Assembly (NCBI GenBank): GCA_963674545.2
Contig: CAXXFB010000001.1
Span: forward strand, 1,922,001-1,986,000
Length of the DNA: 64,000 bases
Origin: JABGQS01 sp963674545
Lineage (GTDB): Bacteria; Bacillota; Clostridia; Christensenellales; SZUA-584
Reading direction: 5' to 3'
A model generated the notes under the pieces. The model saw nothing but the letters and a program-made list of their open reading frames with translations. It was not told where the DNA came from and made no database searches. The translations under genes were made by a program, and so were the position numbers. Of the stretch, positions 26,059 to 34,598 are shown piece after piece; positions within the stretch are counted from its first letter, which is position 1, and every line of letters begins with the position of its first letter.

Positions 26059-27321
26059 TTGAAAAAGAAAACAACGATTATCTTTAGTTTGATAATAGCA
26101 GTTACATTTTTACTTGCTGCCTGTGCGAATGATGCAGAACTTACGCTTCCTCAAGAGCATGTCGATGCAGACCTGCCTTCCGTTGCAGTGCCTGGCGCCG
26201 CACCCGACAACGACGCAGCAATAGTAGTTATGATAGTTAACGGCGAAAATGTATATAAAGACAAATACAACTCAGCATACTCTTCAGTATGCAACAACCT
26301 TGGTCTTTCGGAAGATGACACTTCTTTTGCATCTCTTCTTCAGCAGTCGGCAGTTGAGCTTCTGCTTTCAGAGGAGGTCATGCTCCAGAAGTTAGAAGAG
26401 CTTGGCTATATGGACCTTTCAGAAGAAGACATGCAGAGTGCGCAGGACCAGGCTCAGAGCGAGCTTGACTATGTAACATTCAGCGCTACCGAATCAATAC
26501 TCGCAGGCCTGCCGGACGACTATACCGAACAGGAACTAAGCGATGCTATGACGGCATACGAAGACCAGATCCTTGCACAGTATGGGCTTACAAGAGAATC
26601 TTTCCTTGAATATTTTACACAGGGAATTGCTTTACAAAACGCTCAGGCAGATCTTCTTGGAGACGTTATACCTACAGATGAAGAAGTTCTGGCGCAGTAT
26701 GAGAATACTCTTGCAGCAGACGAAGAAGCCATAGGCAGCGACCTTTCAGTATATGACACCTACCTTGCATCATATCAGGAATCATACTATATCCCTGAAG
26801 GCGTAAGGTATGTAAGACATATACTTATAGCTCTCGATGACGAACTCGCTTCAGAGATAAACACAACGAGATCTAACGACGGCGACGAAGCGGCGAACAC
26901 CCTGCGGGACGAATCTCTGTTAACTATCGAGGAAAAAGCAAATGAGGTTCTTTCACTTCTGCAAAACGAAGAGATAACCTTCACCGATGCTATAGCAGAG
27001 TATAACGACGACCCGGGTATGGAATATTACCCCGAAGGCTATGAAATATATTCTGGCTGCACGCTGTATGTACCTGAGTTTACAGACAATGCAATGTCGC
27101 TCGAGAACGTCGGCGATATTACCGGTCTTGTTGCTACAGACTACGGATACCACATAATCGAATACACGACTGATCGTGCATCCGGCCCGGTTCCCTTCGA
27201 GTCTGTCCGGCAGGATATATACGACAGTCTGCTTCCGACTCTTCAGGACGAAGCGTGGCAGGCTCTGCTCGACCAGTGGGTGGCCGAAGCCGATTATACT
27301 GTGTATGATGAGAACATCTAA
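26059..27321 (+). CDS. PrsA/SurA-like foldase lipoprotein (second copy)
   Basis: The 420-residue lipoprotein has lipobox FLLAAC and a family layout like that of the 305-1702 gene: an acidic helical SurA_N-like region (about 60-235) and a C-terminal parvulin-like part with VRYVRHILIALDDE, ITFTDAIAEYNDDPGME, ATDYGYHIIEYT and FESVRQDIY. The VRHILI.. and GYHII strands fit parvulin better than in the first copy. The start is TTG 26059, 9 nt after CGGAGG; the frame upstream has no ribosome site and lacks a signal peptide. It probably folds exported proteins. Confidence 0.82.
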   Translation: MKKKTTIIFSLIIAVTFLLAACANDAELTLPQEHVDADLPSVAVPGAAPDNDAAIVVMIVNGENVYKDKYNSAYSSVCNNLGLSEDDTSFASLLQQSAVELLLSEEVMLQKLEELGYMDLSEEDMQSAQDQAQSELDYVTFSATESILAGLPDDYTEQELSDAMTAYEDQILAQYGLTRESFLEYFTQGIALQNAQADLLGDVIPTDEEVLAQYENTLAADEEAIGSDLSVYDTYLASYQESYYIPEGVRYVRHILIALDDELASEINTTRSNDGDEAANTLRDESLLTIEEKANEVLSLLQNEEITFTDAIAEYNDDPGMEYYPEGYEIYSGCTLYVPEFTDNAMSLENVGDITGLVATDYGYHIIEYTTDRASGPVPFESVRQDIYDSLLPTLQDEAWQALLDQWVAEADYTVYDENI

Positions 27322-27349
27322 CAGCAACCGTGAGTTAAATTAGCCATAC

Positions 27350-27381
27350 GACCCGGCAGATAAATCTGCCGGGTCTGTTTT
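27350..27381 (+). terminator. intrinsic terminator
   Basis: GACCCGGCAGA, TAAA loop, TCTGCCGGGTC, then TGTTTT. Confidence 0.92.
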
Positions 27382-27400
27382 ACGGAACTCAGTATATACA

Positions 27401-27429
27401 TTGACCCGGTTTTTATATTATGTTATATT
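27401..27429 (+). promoter_or_regulatory. sigma-A promoter for the DUF1015-lysC operon
   Basis: TTGACC (27401-27406), 17-nt spacer, TATATT (27424-27429), 46 bp before ATG 27475. Confidence 0.7.
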
Positions 27430-27474
27430 GACCGTGTGATTTTTTAGCTTAAACAACGAAACAGGAGGACCTAA

Positions 27475-28920
27475 ATGGATAAGGCAAAACAGCTCGGGAT
27501 AAAGTTCGCACAGATACTTGTCCCGGATAAAAAAGTAAACAGTAACAAGTGGCCGGTCATCGCATGTGACCAGTTCACTTCCAATATAAACTACTGGAAC
27601 AAAGCCGCAAAGCTGGTAGGCAACGCACCTTCAACTCTGCATATAATAGTCCCTGAAGTTTATCTTGGAACGGATGGTGTTTTTGAGAGGATAGAGCACG
27701 CAAAAGACACTATGATGAAATATCTTGAAGACGGCGTACTTGTTAAGCTGCCCGAAGGAACCATCCTGGTAGAGCGTGAAACCCCTTTCGGAACACGCAC
27801 GGGAATAATGCTTGCGATAGACCTTGAGCAATACAGCACAGACTATAAAGACAAGCCGCTTATACGTGCAACGGAAAAGACAGTCGATGAGCGCATACCT
27901 CCAAGGATGAAAATAAGACAAGGCGCCGCTCTTGAAAGCCCGCATGTTATGCTTCTGCTCAACGATCCGCACGACACCGTTTTGGGCGAACTTTATAACC
28001 AGAGAGGCAACTACCCTAAAGTATACGACACCCAGCTTATGCAGGGCGGCGGGCACATAAAGGGCTGGTTCATAGACGATAAGCAGGCACTTGAAAAGCT
28101 TACAGATTCTCTCTACAGCTTAAAACAGGAGTCTGCCGACGGAATGCTGTTTGCTGTCGGAGATGGTAACCACACCCTTGCTTCAGCAAAACAGGTTTGG
28201 GAAAACTATAAATTTGAGCTGCCCGAAGCTGAACGGGAAGACCATCCGCTGCGCTATGCACTTGTGGAAGTAGTCAACCTTTTCGATCACGGTATCAGCA
28301 TGCACCCTATACACAGGGTACTGTTCGGAGTTGAAGTGCCGGGTTTCCTGAGGATGCTGGTGGAAGAGCTTAATAACCTTGGCCTTGGCGCAAAAATGAT
28401 GTATACCCGAGGCGCCAACAAAACAAAGAACGATGGCCAAAACCTTTATTTTGAATCAAAGTTCGCAAAAGGGCGTATCGAAATAGAAAACCCGAAATAT
28501 AAACTTGCTGCGATACCTCTTACAAAGGCAATAGACAGGCTTCTTAAAAACCTGCCAAAGGCCACTATAGATTATATCCATGGCGATGATGACTTCGAGT
28601 CACTTACCCGTCAGCACGGATGCCTTGGTTTCAGAATGGATGCAATGACTAAAGATCAGCTCTTCGACCTTGTCGGCGAATACGGCGTTCTGCCCAGAAA
28701 AGCATTCTCCCTTGGCGAAGCGCAGGAAAAGCGTTATTACTACGAATGCCGCCTCCTCATTAAAGAAAGCGCGCAGGAGCCTGCACAAGAAACCGATCCG
28801 AAGGATACACAGGAAGACACCGATCTGGCTCCGGAAGTCAGCGAAGCAAATACTGCACCGGCGCCTGAACCGGAAGAAACACCAAAGAAAAAATTCAAAC
28901 TGTTTGGAAAGAGAAAATAA
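27475..28920 (+). CDS. DUF1015 family protein
   Basis: The 481-residue cytoplasmic protein matches DUF1015, with AVGDGNHTLASAKQ, HPLRYALVEVVNLFD, FRMDAMTKDQLFDLV and VLPRKAFSLGEAQEKRYYYE. The biochemical role is unknown; the family is often linked to amino-acid metabolism. The C-terminal ~50 residues (Glu/Pro/Ala-rich, ending KKKFKLFGKRK) are an appended low-complexity tail. It is 3 bp upstream of the aspartate kinase gene, clearly one operon. Confidence 0.88.
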   Translation: MDKAKQLGIKFAQILVPDKKVNSNKWPVIACDQFTSNINYWNKAAKLVGNAPSTLHIIVPEVYLGTDGVFERIEHAKDTMMKYLEDGVLVKLPEGTILVERETPFGTRTGIMLAIDLEQYSTDYKDKPLIRATEKTVDERIPPRMKIRQGAALESPHVMLLLNDPHDTVLGELYNQRGNYPKVYDTQLMQGGGHIKGWFIDDKQALEKLTDSLYSLKQESADGMLFAVGDGNHTLASAKQVWENYKFELPEAEREDHPLRYALVEVVNLFDHGISMHPIHRVLFGVEVPGFLRMLVEELNNLGLGAKMMYTRGANKTKNDGQNLYFESKFAKGRIEIENPKYKLAAIPLTKAIDRLLKNLPKATIDYIHGDDDFESLTRQHGCLGFRMDAMTKDQLFDLVGEYGVLPRKAFSLGEAQEKRYYYECRLLIKESAQEPAQETDPKDTQEDTDLAPEVSEANTAPAPEPEETPKKKFKLFGKRK

Positions 28921-28923
28921 AGT

Positions 28924-30231
28924 ATGAAAGTATGTAAGTTCGGCGGAAGCTCACTTGCAAATGCAGAGCAGATAAGAAAAATCAAATATATAATCGATAG
29001 TGACATTGAGCGCATATATGTCGTTCCTTCAGCGCCCGGAAAACGTTTTGATGAAGATACAAAAATTACAGACCTGCTGATAGAGTTCTATAATGCAGTA
29101 AGCGACGGTTCGCAGAGCATGCAGATATTCGAAAACATCAGCAATCGTTATACAGAGATACGTGACGGTCTTGAGCTGAAAACGGACATCGAGTCTTACC
29201 TCGAAGAGATCAAGCAAGCTGTTCTATCCGGCGCAGGCTATGACTATACGATAAGCCGCGGCGAATACCTGAACAGCCTGCTGATAGCAGATTTCCTGGG
29301 CTTCGATTTTATAGACGCTGCAGATGTTATATTCTTTAATTCTGAAGGGAAATACCAGTCGGATAAAACACGCACTGTAATGCGTGGGCGTCTTGAGCAT
29401 TCCAAAACAGCCGTTATTCCCGGCTTCTACGGAAGCATGCCAAACGGCGAAATCAAAACATTCTCACGCGGTGGCTCGGACATTACCGGCGCAATAGTTG
29501 CAAGAGCCGCAAGAGCGGACGTTTACGAGAACTGGACGGACGTTTCAGGCTTTATGATGGCAGACCCACGTATAGTCAAAGATCCAAAGCCGATAAAAAA
29601 GATATCATACAGGGAACTTCGGGAGCTTTCATATATGGGAGCATCTGTGCTGCATGAAGATGCGATATTCCCCGTGTTCAAGGCAAACATACCCATAAAT
29701 ATAAAGAACACCAACAAACCGGATGACGAAGGCACATTCATCGTTCCCAAAGTGCATAACGGTGAATCTGACATCATAACTGGTATAGCGGGACGTAAAG
29801 GTTTTTCTGTACTAGCTATAGAGAAAACAAATATGAACGCAGAGATTGGCTTTGGCCGCAAGGTACTGATGGCTCTGGAGAAAAACAACATGAGCTTCGA
29901 ACACATGCCCTCCGGCGTCGATACACTGAGCGTCGTGCTCGCCAACAGTGAGATAACCGATAAACAACCCCAGCTTTTGGACGACGTCTACAACCTGTGC
30001 GAACCAGACTCGCTGGAAGTTTTCAAAGGTCTTGCCCTTATCGCAACTGTCGGCCGCGGAATGATACACAACATAGGTGTTGCCGCAAGATTGTTTAGTG
30101 CACTTGCTAAAAGCGGCGTCAATATACGCATGATAGACCAGGGCTCAAGCGAGATAAACATAATCGTCGGTATCGACGAATCGGATTTCGAAACGGGCAT
30201 CAGGGCGATATACGAAGAGTTCTGCGGATAA
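28924..30231 (+). CDS. lysC: aspartate kinase
   Basis: Aspartate kinase starts the Lys/Thr/Met pathway. This 435-residue monofunctional enzyme has the N-terminal KFGGSSLAN, the nucleotide-binding segment FSRGGSDITGAIVARA, and the substrate/regulatory segment RELSYMGASVLHEDAIFPV. C-terminal ACT domains follow, with TVGRGMIHNIGVAARLFSAL and IRMIDQGSSEINI, which implies allosteric feedback. ATG 28924 is 3 bp after the DUF1015 stop. Confidence 0.93.
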   Translation: MKVCKFGGSSLANAEQIRKIKYIIDSDIERIYVVPSAPGKRFDEDTKITDLLIEFYNAVSDGSQSMQIFENISNRYTEIRDGLELKTDIESYLEEIKQAVLSGAGYDYTISRGEYLNSLLIADFLGFDFIDAADVIFFNSEGKYQSDKTRTVMRGRLEHSKTAVIPGFYGSMPNGEIKTFSRGGSDITGAIVARAARADVYENWTDVSGFMMADPRIVKDPKPIKKISYRELRELSYMGASVLHEDAIFPVFKANIPINIKNTNKPDDEGTFIVPKVHNGESDIITGIAGRKGFSVLAIEKTNMNAEIGFGRKVLMALEKNNMSFEHMPSGVDTLSVVLANSEITDKQPQLLDDVYNLCEPDSLEVFKGLALIATVGRGMIHNIGVAARLFSALAKSGVNIRMIDQGSSEINIIVGIDESDFETGIRAIYEEFCG

Positions 30232-30241
30232 AATACGATAT

Positions 30242-30276
30242 AAAAAGAACGAGGCAGCCGCTTCGTTCTTTTTTTG
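30242..30276 (+). terminator. intrinsic terminator after lysC
   Basis: AGAACGA (30246-30252) pairs with TCGTTCT (30263-30269), extended by flanking A/T pairs, with seven T residues at the 3' side. It could also serve the minus-strand gene ending at 30303. Confidence 0.85.
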
Positions 30277-30302
30277 TTTATAAAATCCTAAGGAATGCTT
30301 CG

Positions 30303-31334
30303 TTATACGGTTATAGTCACCTTTTTGAGGCCTCTCGGCGTATCGGGAGACAATCCTTTTGTCAGCGATGTATAGCAGGCAAACAGCTGAATTATCGGCG
30401 CGATATACAGCGGCGAGAGAATCTCGTGACAAACATCCGGCATTCTTATCGAATTGTCTGCCAAAGCTATAAGCTGCTCGTCGTCTGAAACTACGGTTAT
30501 GTCCGCATCCACTTCTTTCAGCCTTCCTATAACTCCCTTCATCTCTTCAGAGAACCGCCCGCGGCTAAGGTAGATAAGGCATGGCGTATCTCTCTCTATC
30601 ATAGCGATAGGGCCATGCATAAAGTCGGAAACACTGTATGCCTTTGCTTTTATGTAAGCGCACTCCTGCATCTTCAAAGCCGCCTCGAACGCCATGCAGT
30701 AGTCATATCCTCTGGAGAGGGTAAAGCAGCTGTCCATAAAGCGATATCTCTGCGCCGTATCCTTTATCTTCAGCTCTAGCTCCAGCACTCTTCTTATCTC
30801 ATCCGGCAGGGCTTTTAAAGCTTCAGTTAAAGCCTTATCATCGGCACATGCCGCAGCTATCATTACGAGCGCAAAAAGCTGTGACGTAAACGTCTTTGTC
30901 GCTGCCACGCTTTTTTCCTGCCCTGCGCACAGGTGAACGTGAACGTCCGCTGTCTTTGCCAAAGCTGAGCTTTCCTCGTTTGTTATCGCAACGGTGTACG
31001 CACCGCTCTTCTTGGCACTTTGCTGCACGCACAGCACGTCCTTTGCTTCACCCGACTGCGAGATGCCTATCATCACGCTTCCGGAGTAGTCCACCTGTTT
31101 GCCGTATACCGTGGCTACCGAAGGCGCTGCAAGTCCGACAGGCTTGCCTGTAAGCGTCTCAAAAACGTACTTGGCGTAAATTGCCGCATGGTCACTCGTG
31201 CCCCTTGCCGCAATGAATATTGCCGAAGCCGAATTGATTTTTTCCGCCACAGCATCCAGCACACCGGCGTTGCAGCTTAGCGATTTTTCAAGCACATCGG
31301 GAGTATCAAATATCTCCTTGCGCATAAGTGTCAT
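30303..31334 (-). CDS. SIS-domain aminosugar-phosphate isomerase/deaminase (NagB-II/GlmS C-domain type)
   Basis: The 343-residue protein has two SIS domains like the isomerase half of GlmS but lacks the glutaminase domain. Motifs: IFIAARGTSDHAAIYAKY, GISQSGEAKDVL, AVAATKTFTSQL-like and SVSDFMHGPIAMI. Such proteins act as GlcN-6-P deaminases (NagB-II) or related isomerases. AGGAGGATAGTTT precedes ATG 31334. It lies 11 bp after a GntR regulator whose promoter has NagR/DasR-like operators, supporting an aminosugar substrate. Confidence 0.85.
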   Translation of the reverse strand: MTLMRKEIFDTPDVLEKSLSCNAGVLDAVAEKINSASAIFIAARGTSDHAAIYAKYVFETLTGKPVGLAAPSVATVYGKQVDYSGSVMIGISQSGEAKDVLCVQQSAKKSGAYTVAITNEESSALAKTADVHVHLCAGQEKSVAATKTFTSQLFALVMIAAACADDKALTEALKALPDEIRRVLELELKIKDTAQRYRFMDSCFTLSRGYDYCMAFEAALKMQECAYIKAKAYSVSDFMHGPIAMIERDTPCLIYLSRGRFSEEMKGVIGRLKEVDADITVVSDDEQLIALADNSIRMPDVCHEILSPLYIAPIIQLFACYTSLTKGLSPDTPRGLKKVTITV

Positions 31335-31345
31335 AAACTATCCTC

Positions 31346-32047
31346 CTAGTTTTTCGATGAAATCCTTATATTATATTCGTACATGTCTGCACGATATATT
31401 GCCCGTTCATAATAAAGCGGCTCGCCGCTGACGCTGTAGTATAGACTGTCTATCTTTAGCACGGGCGTGTTCCTGGTTATCTTCAATATCTCCTGCTGTC
31501 GTGCGCTGGGGTGCATAGCTGTAACTCTTGAATCCGCACTTCCTATCCTGTGAACAAAATTCTCGTTTATCAGCTTATAGAGCGAGAGCTTAAGATCTAC
31601 CAACTTGAGCCCGGGACATATATGTAGCGGTATGAAGACTTCCTCCAGAGCAACGGGAATGTCGTCCGCCAGCCTTACCCTTAGCGCCCTGTACACTTTT
31701 GTCTTCACCATCAGCTTGTCCGCAATCTCCGGCTGCGGCATGGTAACGGAGAAATCGACTATCTTAGTGCTGGGCGTAAAGCCCATGCTGCGCACCGTCT
31801 CCGAAAAGCTTGCGATGTTAGACTGCTTCATCTTTCGTGCGGATACAAACGTGCCTCTGCCCTGTTCCCGATAGAGCGCACCTGCCGCAACAAGCTCTGA
31901 AAGAGCCGCCCTCACAGTCATCCTCGAAAGTCCATAGCTTTCCGCCAGTGTCCTCTCGGACGGCAGCGCATCGCCCGGTACCAGCTCTCCGTCCTGAATT
32001 TTCTTTTGTATGCTTTCCTTAATTTTTATATATGTTGGTTTCGACAT
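31346..32047 (-). CDS. GntR-family (HutC/UTRA) regulator, NagR-like
   Basis: The 233-residue regulator has an N-terminal winged helix (PGDALPSERTLAESYGLSRM, TVRAALSELVAAGALYREQG, RGTFVS) and a C-terminal UTRA ligand domain (about 80-233, with LYKLINENF and IYRADMYEYNIRI). It probably senses an aminosugar phosphate and controls itself and the SIS gene downstream. Two palindromes in its upstream region match the NagR/DasR half-site TGGT. GGGAGG precedes ATG 32047. Effector and operator assignment are inferred. Confidence 0.88.
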   Translation of the reverse strand: MSKPTYIKIKESIQKKIQDGELVPGDALPSERTLAESYGLSRMTVRAALSELVAAGALYREQGRGTFVSARKMKQSNIASFSETVRSMGFTPSTKIVDFSVTMPQPEIADKLMVKTKVYRALRVRLADDIPVALEEVFIPLHICPGLKLVDLKLSLYKLINENFVHRIGSADSRVTAMHPSARQQEILKITRNTPVLKIDSLYYSVSGEPLYYERAIYRADMYEYNIRISSKN

Positions 32048-32064
32048 AGCAAACCTCCCGAAAT

Positions 32065-32080
32065 ATTGGTCTATACCACT
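32065..32080. promoter_or_regulatory. NagR/DasR-like operator 1
   Basis: ATTGGTCTATACCACT contains the near-perfect palindrome TGGTCTATACCA and differs from the DasR core TGGTCTAGACCA by one base. It lies about 18 bp upstream of the GntR start codon, where binding would block transcription elongation or initiation. Confidence 0.7.
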
Positions 32081-32168
32081 ATAGGCATATGTATACTCTT
32101 CCCTTTACCTCCACACTTAAATCCATCTAGTGCGACTTTTGTTATATTTCGATATTCTGCATTTTTAT

Positions 32169-32184
32169 ACTGGTATATACCAAT
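32169..32184. promoter_or_regulatory. NagR/DasR-like operator 2 overlapping the likely promoter
   Basis: ACTGGTATATACCAAT contains the perfect 12-bp palindrome TGGTATATACCA. On the minus strand a TATAAA -10-like sequence follows directly, so the operator lies in the spacer. It is 104 bp from operator 1. The 379-bp gap 32048-32426 otherwise holds a terminator and a repeat copy. Confidence 0.7.
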
Positions 32185-32224
32185 ATTACCACCCTGCGTG
32201 CTTTTTGTAAATACTTTTTGTTAT

Positions 32225-32248
32225 AAAAAAGAAGCCGTCCGGCTTCTT
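32225..32248 (-). terminator. intrinsic terminator of the 34 kb minus-strand SDR operon
   Basis: On the minus strand AAGAAGCCG, GAC turn, GGCTTCTT followed by TTTT. It lies about 180 bp after the stop at 32427 and directly after repeat copy 2. Confidence 0.85.
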
Positions 32249-32250
32249 AT

Positions 32251-32286
32251 AGTCTTTTGCTTCTTTTCTTGAAGAAAAGAAGAGTC
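32251..32286 (-). repeat. dispersed intergenic repeat, copy 2
   Basis: The reverse complement starts ACTCTTCTTTTCTT after a leading G and ends AGAAGCAAAAGACT, matching 22047-22082 except for a central A/C change and one missing A. As in copy 1, the next element in the transcript direction is an intrinsic terminator. Confidence 0.8.
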
Positions 32287-32426
32287 CTTTATTTTTTTCC
32301 TATGTTCCTTACTATTCTATAGAAACGGAAATACACCTCTATCTGCACTAAACGAATCCATATATGAATCTTTCTTATCATTCTACCCTTAAACCTGTAT
32401 GATTTTTCAATACTCTCTAATTATCA

Positions 32427-33221
32427 TTATACATCCAGCCACTTCGCCTGTGCTGCGTTCCATCTGCTAAAAAGGTACTTTGCGATGAACGTCCTTGGCA
32501 TGAGCTTCCCGAGGAACGCTAAGCAGCGGTTGACTGCGCCGGGGATGTATACGCTCTTGCCTTTCAGAACCCTGTCTATTGTCCTGTTCGCAACCTGCGG
32601 CAGGCTGACTGTGGTCGCCCTTCCCCAGAACCCTTGGGCCTCTATGCCTTTCAGTGCATGGCTGGTCGTAGGCAGACCGCCCGGGCACAGCGCAAGCACA
32701 TTTACGTTCTCTCCCAGAAGCTCCTGCCTCAGCGCTATAGAGAAGTCTAGCAGAAAGCGTTTTGAAGCGGCATACGTCGCTTTAAGCGGTATCGGGTACT
32801 GCGAAGCAAGGCTGGAGACTATCACTACGCTAAATCTGTTTCCGTTGTCACGGTGCTTTAGCGCAGCGTGCGTCACTCTTAGTGTTGCCGCTATGTTGGT
32901 GTTCACAATGTTTATTATCTGCTCAAAGTCTCGCTTTATAAAACCGCCTTCGAAGTCCAGCCCCGCAACGCCCAGCAGCATGTTCAGCTTTATCCCCAGC
33001 TTCTTTATATCGTCAAACATGTCTTTCACCTGAACCTGGTCAGTAAGGTCACAGACTCTTATAGCAACATGTACATCATACTGGCGCTCCAGTCCCTGCT
33101 TTATCTCTGCAAGGCCCGCTTCGTTTATATCCGTAAGATATAGATCATAGCCGCGTGAAGCGCACTCTGCGGCGAATGCACGACCGAGTCCGCCGCTTGC
33201 TCCTGTAATCATTACTGTCAT
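32427..33221 (-). CDS. short-chain dehydrogenase/reductase
   Basis: The 264-residue SDR has the cofactor motif ITGASGGLGRAFA, a SSLASQYPIPLKATYAASKR segment with the catalytic Ser and YxxxK, and a short hydrophobic C-terminal region. It resembles bacterial DltE/YqjQ-type reductases of unknown substrate. The start is ATG 33221, overlapping the upstream SDR stop by 4 nt with GGAGG upstream. It is last in a minus-strand run that begins at padR. Confidence 0.85.
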   Translation of the reverse strand: MTVMITGASGGLGRAFAAECASRGYDLYLTDINEAGLAEIKQGLERQYDVHVAIRVCDLTDQVQVKDMFDDIKKLGIKLNMLLGVAGLDFEGGFIKRDFEQIINIVNTNIAATLRVTHAALKHRDNGNRFSVVIVSSLASQYPIPLKATYAASKRFLLDFSIALRQELLGENVNVLALCPGGLPTTSHALKGIEAQGFWGRATTVSLPQVANRTIDRVLKGKSVYIPGAVNRCLAFLGKLMPRTFIAKYLFSRWNAAQAKWLDV

Positions 33222-34072
33222 TTTACCGCCTCCGAATAATCTATACCGCAAAGCTTTTCACTAAGCCCCCATAGCCTTGCTGCATCCTGTTTGTCTACGT
33301 TACTGTGATATTTCTTTTGCTCGCACCTGTAATAATATATGCCGCTAAGGTCTTTTTCATTGCTTATATATGCATACGTCTGTGCGCTTACCGCCGGGTC
33401 GGTTCCGTGTTTACTGCGTTTGCTCCAGAACCAGCTTACTATGCCGCTCGTGCCTTTTATGCCTATGTCCGTCTTTACAAGCCCGGGGTCTACCACATAA
33501 GCTTTCACTCCGCTGCCTGCCATGCGTTTATTGAACTCTTTCGCAAAAAGAAGGTTAGCCAGTTTAGTTTGCTTGTACGCATAAAGACAACTGTAGCGCT
33601 TCTTAAACATTATGTCATTCCAGCGGATCTTCATATATTTATGCGAGTCGCTACCTGTCAATATCATCTTGCCATTTGCTTTTTCAAGCCGGGGCATCAT
33701 CAGGTATGTAAGCAGGAAACCCGCTAGATGGTTCAGCGCAAACTGCGTTTCATACCCATCATTTGTCGTAGTATACCAATCCCTTACTCCGCCTGCATTG
33801 TTTATAAGCACGTCCAGCCTGCCGTCAAAGTTCTCGTCTATATACCTGCCCGTCTGCTCCGCCAGTTTCTTTATCTGAGTCTGCTGCGCAAGGTCCGCAA
33901 CGAAATACTCTACAACAGCGTCTTGATACTTTTCCTCTATCTGCTTCTTTGCAGCCTCACACTTTTCTTCCGATCTTCCGACTCCTATAACAGCATATCC
34001 TTGAGCCGCCAGTGTTTTTACAACCGCCAAACCTATGCCGGATGTCGCTCCCGTAACTATTGCTGTCTTCAT
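33218..34072 (-). CDS. short-chain dehydrogenase (retinol dehydrogenase-like)
   Basis: The 284-residue SDR has VTGATSGIGLAV (cofactor), LINNAGGVRDWYTTTNDGYE, FALNHLAGFLLTYL, LTGSDSH (Ser) and YKQTKLANLLFAKE (YxxxK), followed by VVDPGLVKTDIG. The substrate is unknown. Both ends overlap neighbours by 4 nt (ATGA), so it is translationally coupled to the membrane protein before it and the SDR after it. AGGAGATACG precedes ATG 34072. Confidence 0.87.
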   Translation of the reverse strand: MKTAIVTGATSGIGLAVVKTLAAQGYAVIGVGRSEEKCEAAKKQIEEKYQDAVVEYFVADLAQQTQIKKLAEQTGRYIDENFDGRLDVLINNAGGVRDWYTTTNDGYETQFALNHLAGFLLTYLMMPRLEKANGKMILTGSDSHKYMKIRWNDIMFKKRYSCLYAYKQTKLANLLFAKEFNKRMAGSGVKAYVVDPGLVKTDIGIKGTSGIVSWFWSKRSKHGTDPAVSAQTYAYISNEKDLSGIYYYRCEQKKYHSNVDKQDAARLWGLSEKLCGIDYSEAVK

Positions 34073-34479
34073 TTTCGTATCTCCTCTATGCTGCCGGCCA
34101 TACCTTCCGGAACTTTTATAGTTATTATCAACTCATACGGTTGCTCGAACACTCCAAAGAAAGTGTTCTGCGGTGCGCTCTCCGTTATAGTCAGCACTCC
34201 GTTTTCTGTGCTTGCCTGTGCTATTTCGCCTGCTTCTATCTCTACGTCTGCCCAAAGGTTCAGCTTTATATCTATCTCGCTTTCGTCAGACTCCACGATA
34301 TTTACATGAGCCTTATCTACGTTCAGCACTATTCCATTAACGTCGCTGCCTAGTGCTATAGTCTCTTCTTTGTCCCGCGATGCAAGATATCCTGTGCCAA
34401 TCATCACTCCCACTACTACCGCAAGACCAACCACGCCTATTATAAAAACTATCCATAATGTTTTAGTCGATTTTTTCAT
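34069..34479 (-). CDS. small membrane-anchored DUF4097-like protein
   Basis: The 136-residue protein has one N-terminal transmembrane helix (LWIVFIIGVVGLAVVVGVMI) and an extracytoplasmic beta-rich domain (IVLNVDKAHVNIVESDESEI, LTITESAP, ELIITIKVPEGM) like a short DUF4097 adhesin-type fold. PadR-DUF1700-DUF4097 operons are common in Firmicutes, and this occupies the third position. AAGGAG precedes ATG 34479. Function unknown. Confidence 0.72.
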   Translation of the reverse strand: MKKSTKTLWIVFIIGVVGLAVVVGVMIGTGYLASRDKEETIALGSDVNGIVLNVDKAHVNIVESDESEIDIKLNLWADVEIEAGEIAQASTENGVLTITESAPQNTFFGVFEQPYELIITIKVPEGMAGSIEEIRK

Positions 34480-34480
34480 A

Positions 34481-34594
34481 TCATGTCTCCTTTTTGCTTT
34501 TCAGCAGCTTACTGCCTTTGAGGACCATCTCCTGCACCAGACTCAACGCCGCTACCATATCCAGCGCAACCGCCGCCCAAAAAACCATCTCCAT
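34481..34594 (-). CDS. possible 37-residue peptide between DUF1700 and DUF4097-like genes
   Basis: ATG 34594 lies 4 nt after the DUF1700 stop, and the frame ends 1 nt before the next start codon, so it fills the gap almost exactly. The peptide is hydrophobic then basic (WAAVALDMVAALSLVQEM, then KGSKLLKSKKET). There is no separate ribosome site, so it would depend on re-initiation. It carries the AAGGAG of the next gene in its last codons. Not recognised in any family. Confidence 0.35.
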   Translation of the reverse strand: MEMVFWAAVALDMVAALSLVQEMVLKGSKLLKSKKET

Positions 34595-34598
34595 CAAT

